NCBI GenBank assembly: GCA_013213875.1
Contig: JABSSV010000080.1
Span: 1-8,594, forward strand
Direction of reading: 5' to 3'
Length of the DNA stretch: 8,594 nt
Source: Lysobacterales bacterium
GTDB taxonomy: Bacteria > Pseudomonadota > Gammaproteobacteria > Xanthomonadales > SZUA-36
The position numbers were made by a program, and so were the translations under genes. The notes beneath the pieces were generated by a model that had not been told where the DNA came from, did not search any database, and was given only the letters and a program-made list of their open reading frames with translations. Below are positions 1 to 7,131 of this stretch, piece after piece (the stretch's first letter is position 1; each line of letters starts with the position of its first letter).

Positions 1-173
1 GTGAGGCACTGCTGGTGCTGCACGAGGCCTACACGGAGCTGGATATGACCGAACTGGCCGATGACGCGCTACGCGTGCTGGAATACAACGAGCCGGATCA
101 CCCCTACTTTACCGGTGACTACGGCAAAAAGAGCATCTGGGATCGACTCTGGCCCTGGGGCGACGACGACTGA
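1..173 (+). CDS. bamD: BamD, outer membrane assembly lipoprotein (C-terminal fragment)
   Basis: Only the last 56 codons are present; the gene enters from the left edge, reading from base 3 to a TGA at 171-173. The fragment carries a helical stretch with the pattern EALLVLHEAY then ELADDALRVLEYNEPDHPYF, which matches the final TPR-like helices of BamD (YfiO/ComL), where a run ending in an alanine-rich helix is followed by a 'PDHP' turn. The tail contains tryptophan-rich and acidic residues (WDRLWPWGDDD). BamD is a periplasmic lipoprotein anchored in the outer membrane that works with BamA to insert beta-barrel proteins. The signal peptide and lipobox lie outside the window, so the lipoprotein nature is known from the family and not seen here. 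It converges on nadE with 6 bases between the stop codons. Confidence 0.8.
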   Translation, partial: EALLVLHEAYTELDMTELADDALRVLEYNEPDHPYFTGDYGKKSIWDRLWPWGDDD

Positions 174-179
174 ATCAGC

Positions 180-1805
180 CTAGCTGCGGCCCTCACGCCA
201 GCCCGAGGTGATCGGGTAACGTCGGTCGCGGCCAAAACCGCGGCTGGTGATGCGCGTACCCGGTGAGCCCTGTCGCCGCTTGTATTCATTGATAAGCACC
301 AGGCCGGCCACGCGCCGTACCATGGCTTCCTCGAAGCCGGCGGCCACAATGTCCTTGATGGACCAGTCCAGATCCACAAAGCGGTGCAGCACGGCATCCA
401 TAACCTCATAGGGCGGTAAACTGTCCTGATCCACCTGATCCGGCCGCAGCTCAGCGGACGGCGGGCGTTCGATCACCGCCTCCGGGATGGCCGGAGACAG
501 GGAGTTGCGATAGCGGCTGAGGGCGTAGACACGGGTTTTCAGACAGTCCTTCAGCGGTGAATAGCCACCGCACATATCGCCATAAATGGTGCTGTAACCT
601 ACCGCCAGTTCGCTCTTGTTGCTGGTCGCCAGTGGCAGCCAGCCGAATTTATTGGACAGGGCCATGATCAGGTTGCCACGAATTCGCGCCTGTAGATTTT
701 CTTCCGTGACGTCTGCCTCCACCGCGGCAAAGGACTCGGCCAGCTCTCCGAGCAGCGCCTCATACGCCGACTCGATGGACAGGGTCCGATAGTCAGCGCC
801 CAGCAAAACCGCCTGCTCGGCGGCCAAATCCAGACTCAGGCGCGAGGTATGCCGGGAAGGCATCATGACGCAATGAACCTGCTCAGGCCCCAGCGCATCG
901 GCAGCCAGGGCCAGGGTCAGGGCCGAATCGATACCGCCGGAAAGACCGAAGACCACCTCGCGAAAGCCGTTCTTGTGCACGTAGTCACGCAGGCCGCAGC
1001 GCAACACCGTGTACAGCTCCGACAGCTGTTCCGTCGGCGGCGACGCCCAGTCATGGGCCTGAAAGGAGCCGTCCGAGGGATTGAAATCCGCCAGCAGCAA
1101 CGCTTCTTCACACAGGGGCCCCTGCGCCTGACAGCGGCCATCCGGACCCACCAGCACCGAGCGGCCGTCGAACACCAGCTCATCCTGCCCGCCCACCAGG
1201 TTGCAATACACCAAGGGCAGACCGGTCTCCGCGCTGCGCTCGGCAAACACCTGGTCCCGGTCTTCCTGTTTGTCGTCACGGTAGGGTGAGGCATTCGGCA
1301 CCAGCAGCAGCTGGGCGCCGGCGGCCGCGGCCTGTCGGGCCGGTGCTGCCTTCCAGGCGTCTTCACAGATCAACACGCCCAGCTTGCAGCCTTTTAGCTC
1401 CAGCACCAGGGGCTGATCGCCGGGCGCGAAGTAACGGGCCTCATCAAACACCGCGTAGTTGGGTAGCGCCTGCTTGTGATAGCGGCCCAGCAGGCGGCCA
1501 TCGCGGAGCCAGCTGACACTGTTATAGCGCACGCCATGCTCCAGCCAGGGGTGGCCAATAAGCACATCCAGCTCCTGCACCGCACGGGTAAATTCCGCCA
1601 GGCCGTCATGGACCTGACGCATGAAACCCGGGCGCAGGAGTAGGTCTTCCGGCGGATAGCCGGTCAGGGTCAGTTCGGGAAAGATCAGCAGGTCCGCACG
1701 CGCCTCGCGCGCGCGGCCCAGACACGCCAGTGCCTTTTTCAGGTTGCCCGGTACGTCTCCCACCAGGAAGTCGTACTGGGCGAGCGCCAGTCGGAGCTCG
1801 CCCAC
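180..1805 (-). CDS. nadE: Glutamine-dependent NAD+ synthetase
   Basis: This enzyme converts deamido-NAD, ATP and glutamine to NAD+, the last step of NAD synthesis, in the cytoplasm. With the start chosen here the protein has 541 residues, the usual size for the two-domain form. Residues about 5-250 are a nitrilase-type glutaminase with the expected triad: Glu44 (FPELTLTGYPP), Lys111 (YHKQALPNY) and Cys147 (GVLICEDAW). Residues about 265-541 are the synthetase, with the ATP-pyrophosphatase loop SGGIDS at 289-294, TSNKSE at 394-399 and the C-terminal pattern GRDRRYPITSGW. The frame opens earlier, at another GTG (1857-1859), which would give 559 residues and overlap sucD by 29 bases. I prefer the GTG at 1803-1805 because it yields an N-terminus of GELRLALAQ, typical of the family; neither start has a strong ribosome binding site. 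It is the last gene of the apparent sucC-sucD-nadE operon. The stop is TAG, and no terminator hairpin is evident after it. Confidence 0.95.
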   Translation of the reverse strand: MGELRLALAQYDFLVGDVPGNLKKALACLGRAREARADLLIFPELTLTGYPPEDLLLRPGFMRQVHDGLAEFTRAVQELDVLIGHPWLEHGVRYNSVSWLRDGRLLGRYHKQALPNYAVFDEARYFAPGDQPLVLELKGCKLGVLICEDAWKAAPARQAAAAGAQLLLVPNASPYRDDKQEDRDQVFAERSAETGLPLVYCNLVGGQDELVFDGRSVLVGPDGRCQAQGPLCEEALLLADFNPSDGSFQAHDWASPPTEQLSELYTVLRCGLRDYVHKNGFREVVFGLSGGIDSALTLALAADALGPEQVHCVMMPSRHTSRLSLDLAAEQAVLLGADYRTLSIESAYEALLGELAESFAAVEADVTEENLQARIRGNLIMALSNKFGWLPLATSNKSELAVGYSTIYGDMCGGYSPLKDCLKTRVYALSRYRNSLSPAIPEAVIERPPSAELRPDQVDQDSLPPYEVMDAVLHRFVDLDWSIKDIVAAGFEEAMVRRVAGLVLINEYKRRQGSPGTRITSRGFGRDRRYPITSGWREGRS

Positions 1806-1830
1806 GGCTAGCGGCTGGCCCGCAGCGCGT

Positions 1831-2706
1831 TCAGGCGCCCAGTGCCTCGGTAATCGCACGCCCCAGATCGGCGGGAGATTTCACCGTGCTGACACCGGCC
1901 GCATTCAAGGCGGCGTATTTGGCATCGGCGGTACCCTTGCCTCCGGCGATAATGGCGCCCGCATGGCCCATGCGCTTGCCGGGAGGTGCGGTCACGCCGG
2001 CGATGTAAGCCGCTACCGGCTTGCTCACCTCGGCGCTGATGAACTCGGCCGCTTCTTCCTCGGCCGTGCCACCGATTTCGCCCACCATGATGATGCCCTC
2101 GGTCTTGGGATCGGCCTGAAACAGGCGCAGTGCATCAATGAAGTTCATGCCATGGATGGGATCACCACCGATACCGATACAGGTGGTCTGGCCAAGGCCA
2201 GCCTGGGTGGTCTGGTACACGGCTTCATAGGTCAGCGTGCCGGAACGGGACACGACCCCGACGCGACCGGGGCTGTGGATCATGCCCGGCATGATGCCGA
2301 TCTTGCACTCGCCAGGGGTGATGATACCCGGGCAGTTAGGACCAATCAGCACCGTGTCTTCCATGGCCGAAAGCGTGGCCTTCACGCGCATCATGTCGTG
2401 CACGGGAATGCCTTCGGTAATCGCCACGATGACCTTGATGCCCGCATCGGCAGCTTCCAGGATCGCGTCCGCAGCAAAGGGTGGCGGCACATAGATAACC
2501 GAAGCATCGGCACCGGTCGCGGCCACGCCGTCCGCCATGGTGTTGAACACGGGCAGGCCCAGGTGCTCCTGACCGCCCTTGCCCGGTGTCACACCACCGA
2601 CCAGTTGCGTGCCATATTCCAGCGCCTGCTGGGAGTGAAAGGTGCCCTGGTTGCCAGTAAAGCCCTGCACCAGGACTTTGGTGTCCTTATTGACCAGCAC
2701 GCTCAT
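1831..2706 (-). CDS. sucD: Succinyl-CoA synthetase, alpha subunit
   Basis: The 291-residue product pairs with SucC to interconvert succinyl-CoA and succinate while making ATP (or GTP) in the TCA cycle. The N-terminal CoA-binding Rossmann domain (about 1-125) carries VQGFTGNQGTFHSQQ and GGVTPGKGG. The second domain has the phosphohistidine loop GHAGAI with the catalytic histidine at 248, equivalent to His246 of E. coli SucD. IGPNCPG at 121-127 and VSRSGTLTYE at 152-161 are also characteristic, and the length matches the family (about 290). The ATG at 2704-2706 overlaps the TGA of sucC in an ATGA junction, and an AAGGAG lies 7 bases upstream inside sucC, so translation is probably coupled to give equal subunits. 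The gene is separate from any sucAB or sdh genes in this window. Confidence 0.97.
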   Translation of the reverse strand: MSVLVNKDTKVLVQGFTGNQGTFHSQQALEYGTQLVGGVTPGKGGQEHLGLPVFNTMADGVAATGADASVIYVPPPFAADAILEAADAGIKVIVAITEGIPVHDMMRVKATLSAMEDTVLIGPNCPGIITPGECKIGIMPGMIHSPGRVGVVSRSGTLTYEAVYQTTQAGLGQTTCIGIGGDPIHGMNFIDALRLFQADPKTEGIIMVGEIGGTAEEEAAEFISAEVSKPVAAYIAGVTAPPGKRMGHAGAIIAGGKGTADAKYAALNAAGVSTVKSPADLGRAITEALGA

Positions 2707-3875
2707 GCTGCTTCTCCTTGGGCGGCAGCGACCACGCGCTGCGCCGCGTCGTTTAGATCAGCGGCCGGAATCAGTGTTAAACCGCTTTCGGCCAGCATGG
2801 TACGGCCCTGCTCGGCGTTGGTGCCTTCCAGACGCACCACCACGGGTACTTCCACACCTACTTCCTGCACCGCGTTAATAATGCCCTCGGCGATCTGGTC
2901 GCAGCGCACGATGCCGCCGAAGATATTCACCAGGATGGCCTCCACGCGATCTGAGGAAAGAATCAGTTTAAAGGCCTCTTTCACGCGCTCGGCATTGGTG
3001 CCGCCGCCCACATCGAGGAAGTTGGCCGGGTCACCGCCGTTGAGCTTGATCACATCCATGGTGGCCATGGCCAGACCGGCACCGTTCACCATGCAGGCAA
3101 TATTGCCGTCCAGGGTCACGTAGTTGAGGTCGTGGGCGCTGGCTGCCACTTCCGTGGGATCTTCCTGCGCCTCATCGCGCATCTCCGCCAGATCCGGGTG
3201 CCGGAACAGGGCGTTCTCATCCGCGTTGATCTTGGCATCCAGGGCAATCAGGTCATCATTGCCATCAATAATCAGCGGATTCACCTCGACCAGACTGAGG
3301 TCCTTGTCCTTGAACAGGCGGTAGAGGCCGGACATGATTTTGCCCAGCTGCTTGACGTGCTTGGCCGACAAGCCCATACCGAAGCCCATCTTGCGCGCCT
3401 CGTAGGCCTGGAAGCCCGCCGTGTTATCAACGGTCACGTTGACAATCTGCTCCGGCGTGTCTGCGGCTACCTGTTCGATATCGACACCACCGGCGGCGGA
3501 ACCCATAAAGGTGACGCAGCGATTGCCGCGGTCGACGAGGGCCGAGAGATACAGCTCGCTCTCAATATCCGTGGCCTCGGCAATCAGCACGCTGTCGACC
3601 GGCAAGGCACGGCCGCCGGTCTGGTAGGTGGTGATGGTCATATTCAACATGCGGTCCGCCTCGGCCCGCACGTCGTCGAGGCTGCGAACCAGCTTGACGC
3701 CGCCGGCCTTGCCGCGGCCGCCCGCATGGACCTGGGCTTTTACCACCCACATGTCGCCGCCCAGTGCCTGGGCCGCCTCAACGGCTTCATCCGCGCTGCG
3801 TGCCACGCGGCCCGCAGGCACGGGAATGCCATAGCTGGCGAACAGTTCCTTCGCCTGATACTCGTGAAAATTCAT
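2703..3875 (-). CDS. sucC: Succinyl-CoA synthetase, beta subunit
   Basis: This is the 390-residue nucleotide-binding subunit of succinyl-CoA synthetase; E. coli SucC has 388. The N-terminal ATP-grasp domain begins MNFHEYQAKELFASYGIPVP, with the nucleotide-binding glycine-rich stretch GGRGKAGGVK at 52-61. Mg2+-binding positions are visible as Asn199 in VEVNPL and Asp213 in ALDAKI. The C-terminal flavodoxin-like domain includes FLDVGGGTNAE at 286-296, NIFGGIVRCD at 317-326 and EGTNAEQG at 350-357. The frame is open 105 bases further upstream, but that extension (starting MLCDAF) has no family resemblance and covers the promoter region. The ATG at 3873-3875 has AGGGAG 5 bases upstream and gives the normal N-terminus. 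It is the first gene of the minus-strand operon and diverges from pilS. Confidence 0.97.
   Translation of the reverse strand: MNFHEYQAKELFASYGIPVPAGRVARSADEAVEAAQALGGDMWVVKAQVHAGGRGKAGGVKLVRSLDDVRAEADRMLNMTITTYQTGGRALPVDSVLIAEATDIESELYLSALVDRGNRCVTFMGSAAGGVDIEQVAADTPEQIVNVTVDNTAGFQAYEARKMGFGMGLSAKHVKQLGKIMSGLYRLFKDKDLSLVEVNPLIIDGNDDLIALDAKINADENALFRHPDLAEMRDEAQEDPTEVAASAHDLNYVTLDGNIACMVNGAGLAMATMDVIKLNGGDPANFLDVGGGTNAERVKEAFKLILSSDRVEAILVNIFGGIVRCDQIAEGIINAVQEVGVEVPVVVRLEGTNAEQGRTMLAESGLTLIPAADLNDAAQRVVAAAQGEAA
2714..2719 (-). promoter_or_regulatory. Ribosome binding site for sucD
   Basis: On the minus strand the sequence AAGGAG lies 7 bases before the sucD ATG and inside the last codons of sucC. 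Together with the ATGA overlap it supports sucD being re-initiated from sucC translation. Confidence 0.75.
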
Positions 3876-3880
3876 TGGGT

Positions 3881-3886
3881 CTCCCT
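3881..3886 (-). promoter_or_regulatory. Ribosome binding site for sucC
   Basis: On the minus strand AGGGAG lies 5 bases before the ATG at 3873-3875. It decides the start of sucC in favour of the 390-residue form over the longer open frame that begins at 3980. Confidence 0.75.
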
Positions 3887-3951
3887 GCTGTGCACAGTCT
3901 GGAGGAAACGATCGCGGAAAACAGTCCCGCGCCGCGCTGTTTGAGCCGCCT

Positions 3952-3980
3952 ATTGTCGTACGAAAAGCGTCGCAAAGCAA
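3952..3980 (-). promoter_or_regulatory. Possible sigma-70 promoter for sucCD-nadE
   Basis: Reading the minus strand, TTGCTT (3980-3975) is followed 17 bases later by GACAAT (3957-3952), a weak -35/-10 pair with the right spacing about 77 bases upstream of the sucC start. The matches to consensus are 3 of 6 and 4 of 6, so this is only a candidate. It lies back to back with the candidate pilS promoter. Confidence 0.3.
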
Positions 3981-3985
3981 AGCGA

Positions 3986-3993
3986 AGACGTCT
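3986..3993. repeat. Perfect 8-base palindrome AGACGTCT between divergent promoters
   Basis: AGACGTCT reads the same on both strands. It sits between the two candidate divergent promoters, where a -35 element for the plus-strand extended -10 would be expected. It could be a half of a regulator site or chance. Immediately to its left is a short 5-base tandem pattern, GCAAA GCAAA GCGAA, at 3972-3986. Confidence 0.35.
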
Positions 3994-3996
3994 GTT

Positions 3997-4018
3997 TGGC
4001 AGTGTTGCTATACTGCCA
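3997..4018. repeat. Inverted repeat TGGCAGT-N8-ACTGCCA over the pilS promoter
   Basis: Two perfect 7-base arms, 3997-4003 and 4012-4018, flank an 8-base spacer. The right arm begins inside the candidate -10 hexamer of pilS, so a protein bound here would block or reshape the promoter. It could also be a short stem in RNA read from further upstream. There is no T-run after it, so it does not look like a terminator. Confidence 0.45.
4006..4014 (+). promoter_or_regulatory. Extended -10 promoter candidate for pilS-pilR-egtB
   Basis: TGCTATACT matches an extended -10 element (TGnTATAAT) with one mismatch in the hexamer. No good -35 hexamer lies 16-18 bases upstream, which is compatible with an extended -10 promoter. 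Transcription would start near 4021, leaving a leader of about 60 bases before the pilS ATG. Confidence 0.5.
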
Positions 4019-4067
4019 CGCGACACCGGTTCGGCGATGGAAGCCCAACAACAAGACCGGGCAGGAT

Positions 4068-4074
4068 AGGAGGT
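4068..4074 (+). promoter_or_regulatory. Strong ribosome binding site for pilS
   Basis: AGGAGGT lies 6 bases before the ATG at 4081 and is the best Shine-Dalgarno match in the window; it fixes the pilS start. The TAG of a 10-codon upstream frame (4037-4069) overlaps its first bases. Confidence 0.85.
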
Positions 4075-4080
4075 CCTGTA

Positions 4081-5715
4081 ATGCGGAAAGTGATCGATGT
4101 TTCGGCCTATCCCCTGGCGCCAGCGCTTACGCGGCGGGTTCTCGGCTATCTCGCCTACTTCCGTCTCTTTATTGCGATCGCGCTTGGCGCAGCCTTCATT
4201 TCCGGGCTGCTGAGCGCTCAAGCCACCATTCGCAACCCGGCGCTGGCCGGTGCGGTACTGCTGGCTTATCTCGGTTTTTCCCTCTATTTCCTGCAGCAGG
4301 CCCGCAGGAAGGACGAGCACCATTACGACCTGGCGCTGCAGTCCCTGATTCTCGACGTGGTGCTGATCGCGCTGCTTCTGCATACCTTCCAGGGCGTGGC
4401 CGTTCTGCTGGTATTTGTGGGTGCGACGGCAGGCATTCTGCTGCCGCTGAGGCTGGCACTGGCGGTGAGCAGCCTGGCCGCCATCGCGCTGATTACGCAA
4501 CCGGCAATCAGTACGGCTCTCGGCGGTGACAGCGGTAGCGACCTGCTCGGCGCCGGCACCTATGCACTGACGGTCATGGTGATTACCGCACTGACCCACG
4601 TGCTGGCCTGCTGGGCACGAGACTTCCGGCTTATCGCCGAGCGACAGATGCAAACCGTCACCAGCCTGGAGCAGATCAACGAGCTGATTATCCGGCGCCT
4701 GAAGTCCGGCGTGGTGGCGCTGGCGCCGGACGGGCAGATCAAGATGATGAACGAGTCGGCCTGGTTTCTGCTGGGTAGCCCGGAGGCCGGCCAGCGCAGT
4801 CTGGCGGATATTTCACCGCAGCTGCGCATTGCCCTGGAGGAGTGGCGTAACAACCCCCGGCAGGAGGCGCAGACCATGAACCTGGACGCCAGCCAGGCCG
4901 AGGTGGTTCCCAAATTCGTCTCCCTGCCCGGGGCCACGGACGTGTCCACGGTGATTTTTCTGGAAGACAATGACGTGGTCTCCCAGCGTGCGCTGGAGCT
5001 GTCCTCCCTGTCGCTGGCCAAACTCTCTACCAGCATCGCGCATGAGATTCGCAATCCGCTCTCGGCCATCACGCATGCGGCCCAGCTGCTCGGAGAAGAT
5101 GCCGCCTTAGATAAAGAACAGGCGCGGCTGGTGGATATTATTAGTAATCAGTCGCGGCGCATGAACGGGATCATCGAGAACATTCTGCAAATGTCCCGGC
5201 GCGAAAAAGCGCAAACGGAGGTGATCCGCCTGGACTACTGGCTGGCCAGTCTCTGCGCGGAGTTCAATCGTGCCGCAGCGGGCCCGGTGTTCCAGCTGGA
5301 TATCGCCGAGGATGCGCGGGACGCGGCCATTCTTTTCGACCGCAGCCAGCTGCATCAGATTCTCTGGAAGCTCATGGAGAATGCGCGGCAGCATCTGGGT
5401 GAGCGCCATCCGGAGCCACAGCTGTTTTTGCGCCTGCGTGTGGAAGACGGTACTGGCTTTTGCGTGCTTAGCGTGGAAGACAACGGCAAGGGCATCACCC
5501 GCGAGCGCATGGGGCAAATCTTTGAGCCCTTCTTCACCACGCGCAAGGCCGGCTCCGGTTTGGGCCTGTATATCGCACGACAGCTGTGCGAAGCCAATCA
5601 GGCGGAACTCACCGCTGACTCCGTGCCGGGCCAGCGCACCCGCTTTCGCATTCGCACCGCGCTGGCCACTGGCCGGGATGCCGGCGCACTGGAGCTGGCC
5701 CGACATGGCAGCTAG
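4081..5715 (+). CDS. pilS: PilS, membrane sensor histidine kinase of the type IV pilus system
   Basis: The 544-residue product is an inner-membrane kinase that phosphorylates PilR; P. aeruginosa PilS is about 530 residues. Residues about 23-180 hold roughly six hydrophobic segments (near 23-44, 56-72, 86-103, 105-123, 124-140 and 160-178) joined by short loops, the PilS-type sensor with almost no periplasmic domain. Residues about 195-300 look like a PAS domain (LKSGVVALAPDGQIKMMNESA). The dimerisation helix has the phospho-acceptor His321 in HEIRNPL. The ATPase domain shows an N box (LMENARQH, Asn434), DNGKG at 467-471, FEPFFTT at 481-487 and GSGLGL at 491-496, so the kinase looks catalytically intact. 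The start is set by a strong AGGAGGT. pilR follows after 21 bases. The target assignment to pilin genes is by family, since no pilA is in the window. Confidence 0.92.
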   Translation: MRKVIDVSAYPLAPALTRRVLGYLAYFRLFIAIALGAAFISGLLSAQATIRNPALAGAVLLAYLGFSLYFLQQARRKDEHHYDLALQSLILDVVLIALLLHTFQGVAVLLVFVGATAGILLPLRLALAVSSLAAIALITQPAISTALGGDSGSDLLGAGTYALTVMVITALTHVLACWARDFRLIAERQMQTVTSLEQINELIIRRLKSGVVALAPDGQIKMMNESAWFLLGSPEAGQRSLADISPQLRIALEEWRNNPRQEAQTMNLDASQAEVVPKFVSLPGATDVSTVIFLEDNDVVSQRALELSSLSLAKLSTSIAHEIRNPLSAITHAAQLLGEDAALDKEQARLVDIISNQSRRMNGIIENILQMSRREKAQTEVIRLDYWLASLCAEFNRAAAGPVFQLDIAEDARDAAILFDRSQLHQILWKLMENARQHLGERHPEPQLFLRLRVEDGTGFCVLSVEDNGKGITRERMGQIFEPFFTTRKAGSGLGLYIARQLCEANQAELTADSVPGQRTRFRIRTALATGRDAGALELARHGS

Positions 5716-5736
5716 CACGCAACCAGGCCCTGGCCG

Positions 5737-7131
5737 GTGAGCTACCGGGATGCAGACGCGCCGCAGCGCGTCCTGGTGGTCGACGATGAGCCGGACATTC
5801 GCGAACTGCTCATCCTGACGCTCAGCCGCATGGGCCTGGAGGTCACCGCGGCCGAGGATCTGCGCAGCGCCAGACGTGCGCTGGCAGCCCATGATTTCAG
5901 CTTTTGCCTGACTGATTTACGCCTGCCCGATGGCAGCGGGCTGGAACTGGTGGAAACCATCGCAGCCCAGCAGGCCGATCTGCCAGTAGCGGTAATCACC
6001 GCCCATGGGCGCGTGGAGGATGCGGTACACGCACTCAAAATCGGCGCCTTCGATTTTGTGTCCAAGCCGGTAGACCTGGACATGCTGCGCAAGCTGGTCA
6101 ATACGGCCCTGAAACTGCGGGCCGGCGCCCCCGCGGCCAGCGCAGCCGAACGCGTGCAGCAGGATCCGGCGGACCAGGCCGTGCAGCGCATGATTGGCAA
6201 CTCGCCGGCCATCGAGCAGGCGCGCACCATGATTCGCAAGCTGGCCCGCTCCCAGGCACCAGTGCTGATCAGCGGCGCCAGCGGCACCGGCAAGGAACTG
6301 GCCGCGCGCCTGATTCATGATCTGGGGCCGCGGGCGGATCAGCCCTTCGTGGCTGTGAACTGCGGCGCCATTCCCAGCGAGCTGATGGAAAGCGAATTTT
6401 TTGGCCACCGCAAGGGCAGCTTTACCGGCGCCGCTGCGGATAAGGAAGGCCTGTTCCAGGCCGCTGACGGCGGCACACTGCTGCTGGACGAGGTGGCCGA
6501 CCTGCCCCTGCACATGCAGGTGAAACTGCTGCGGGTCATTCAGGAAAAGGCCGTGCGACCCATTGGCGCACGCCGTGAGCATCCGGTGGACGTGCGTGTA
6601 CTCAGTGCCACGCACCAGGCGCTGAAACCCCTGGTACAGGAAGGCGCCTTTCGCTCGGATCTGTATTTCCGCCTGAACGTGATCGAACTGACCCTGCCCA
6701 GCCTGCAGGAGCGGTGTGAGGACATACCGGTCATGGCCGGACATTTTCTCGATCAGATCACGGCCGAGTGGGAGACGGCGGCGCCAGCGCTGTCGCCAGA
6801 GGCCATGAGCGCCCTGCAGGCCCATCCTCTGAGCGGCAACGTGCGCGAACTGATCAACATCCTGCAGCGTGCAGTCACCCTGGCCGAGGGGCCGGAAATC
6901 ACGCCGGAGGACCTGATGCTGGATACGGACCTGAGTGCGCCGGGAGCGGACAGCGAGGCACCGGATCGCGACCAGGACCAGTCCCTGGACAGCTACATGG
7001 AAGCGATCGAGATGAAGATGCTGACCGAAGCGCTGGAACAGGCCCGCTACAACAAAACGCGTGCCGCCGAAGCACTGGGCATCAGCTTTCGCTCCCTGCG
7101 CTACAAGCTGAAAAAATATGGCATCGACTGA
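5737..7131 (+). CDS. pilR: PilR, sigma-54-dependent response regulator
   Basis: The 464-residue product is an NtrC-family activator that, when phosphorylated by PilS, remodels sigma-54 polymerase, classically at pilA. The receiver domain (about 10-125) has Asp16/Asp17, phospho-acceptor Asp60 (TDLRLPDGSG), Thr88 and Lys110. The AAA+ domain (about 150-385) has Walker A GASGTGKE at 180-187, the sigma-54 contact loop GSFTGA at 227-232 (the Ser variant is also in P. aeruginosa PilR), Walker B TLLLDEV at 247-253 and arginine fingers in FRSDLYFRLNV at 305-315. Residues 420-464 are a Fis-type helix-turn-helix (NKTRAAEALGISFRSLRYKLKKYGI). EKAVRPIG at 270-277 also resembles PilR. The usual PGNVREL motif reads SGNVREL (366-372). 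The start is GTG without a clear ribosome binding site, the only in-frame choice after a stop at 5713. The last 14 bases overlap the egtB frame. Confidence 0.93.
   Translation: MSYRDADAPQRVLVVDDEPDIRELLILTLSRMGLEVTAAEDLRSARRALAAHDFSFCLTDLRLPDGSGLELVETIAAQQADLPVAVITAHGRVEDAVHALKIGAFDFVSKPVDLDMLRKLVNTALKLRAGAPAASAAERVQQDPADQAVQRMIGNSPAIEQARTMIRKLARSQAPVLISGASGTGKELAARLIHDLGPRADQPFVAVNCGAIPSELMESEFFGHRKGSFTGAAADKEGLFQAADGGTLLLDEVADLPLHMQVKLLRVIQEKAVRPIGARREHPVDVRVLSATHQALKPLVQEGAFRSDLYFRLNVIELTLPSLQERCEDIPVMAGHFLDQITAEWETAAPALSPEAMSALQAHPLSGNVRELINILQRAVTLAEGPEITPEDLMLDTDLSAPGADSEAPDRDQDQSLDSYMEAIEMKMLTEALEQARYNKTRAAEALGISFRSLRYKLKKYGID

Noticed and set aside
849..1289. Plus-strand frame of 146 codons opposite nadE
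   Set aside because: It is antisense to the conserved glutaminase and synthetase domains of NadE, with no motif and no ribosome binding site of note.
1744..3123. Long plus-strand frame (459 codons) opposite sucD and sucC
   Set aside because: It is antisense to two well-conserved genes, is rich in His/Arg/Ala typical of GC-rich shadow frames, and has no recognisable motif.
3876..3980. 35-residue N-terminal extension of SucC
   Set aside because: It lacks family similarity, bypasses a good ribosome binding site at 3881-3886, and would occupy the promoter region.
3996..4009. Sigma-54-like TTGGCA...TTGCT upstream of pilS
   Set aside because: The TGG and TTGC elements are 8 bases apart start to start; the sigma-54 consensus needs 11. 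The spacing is fixed in real -24/-12 promoters.
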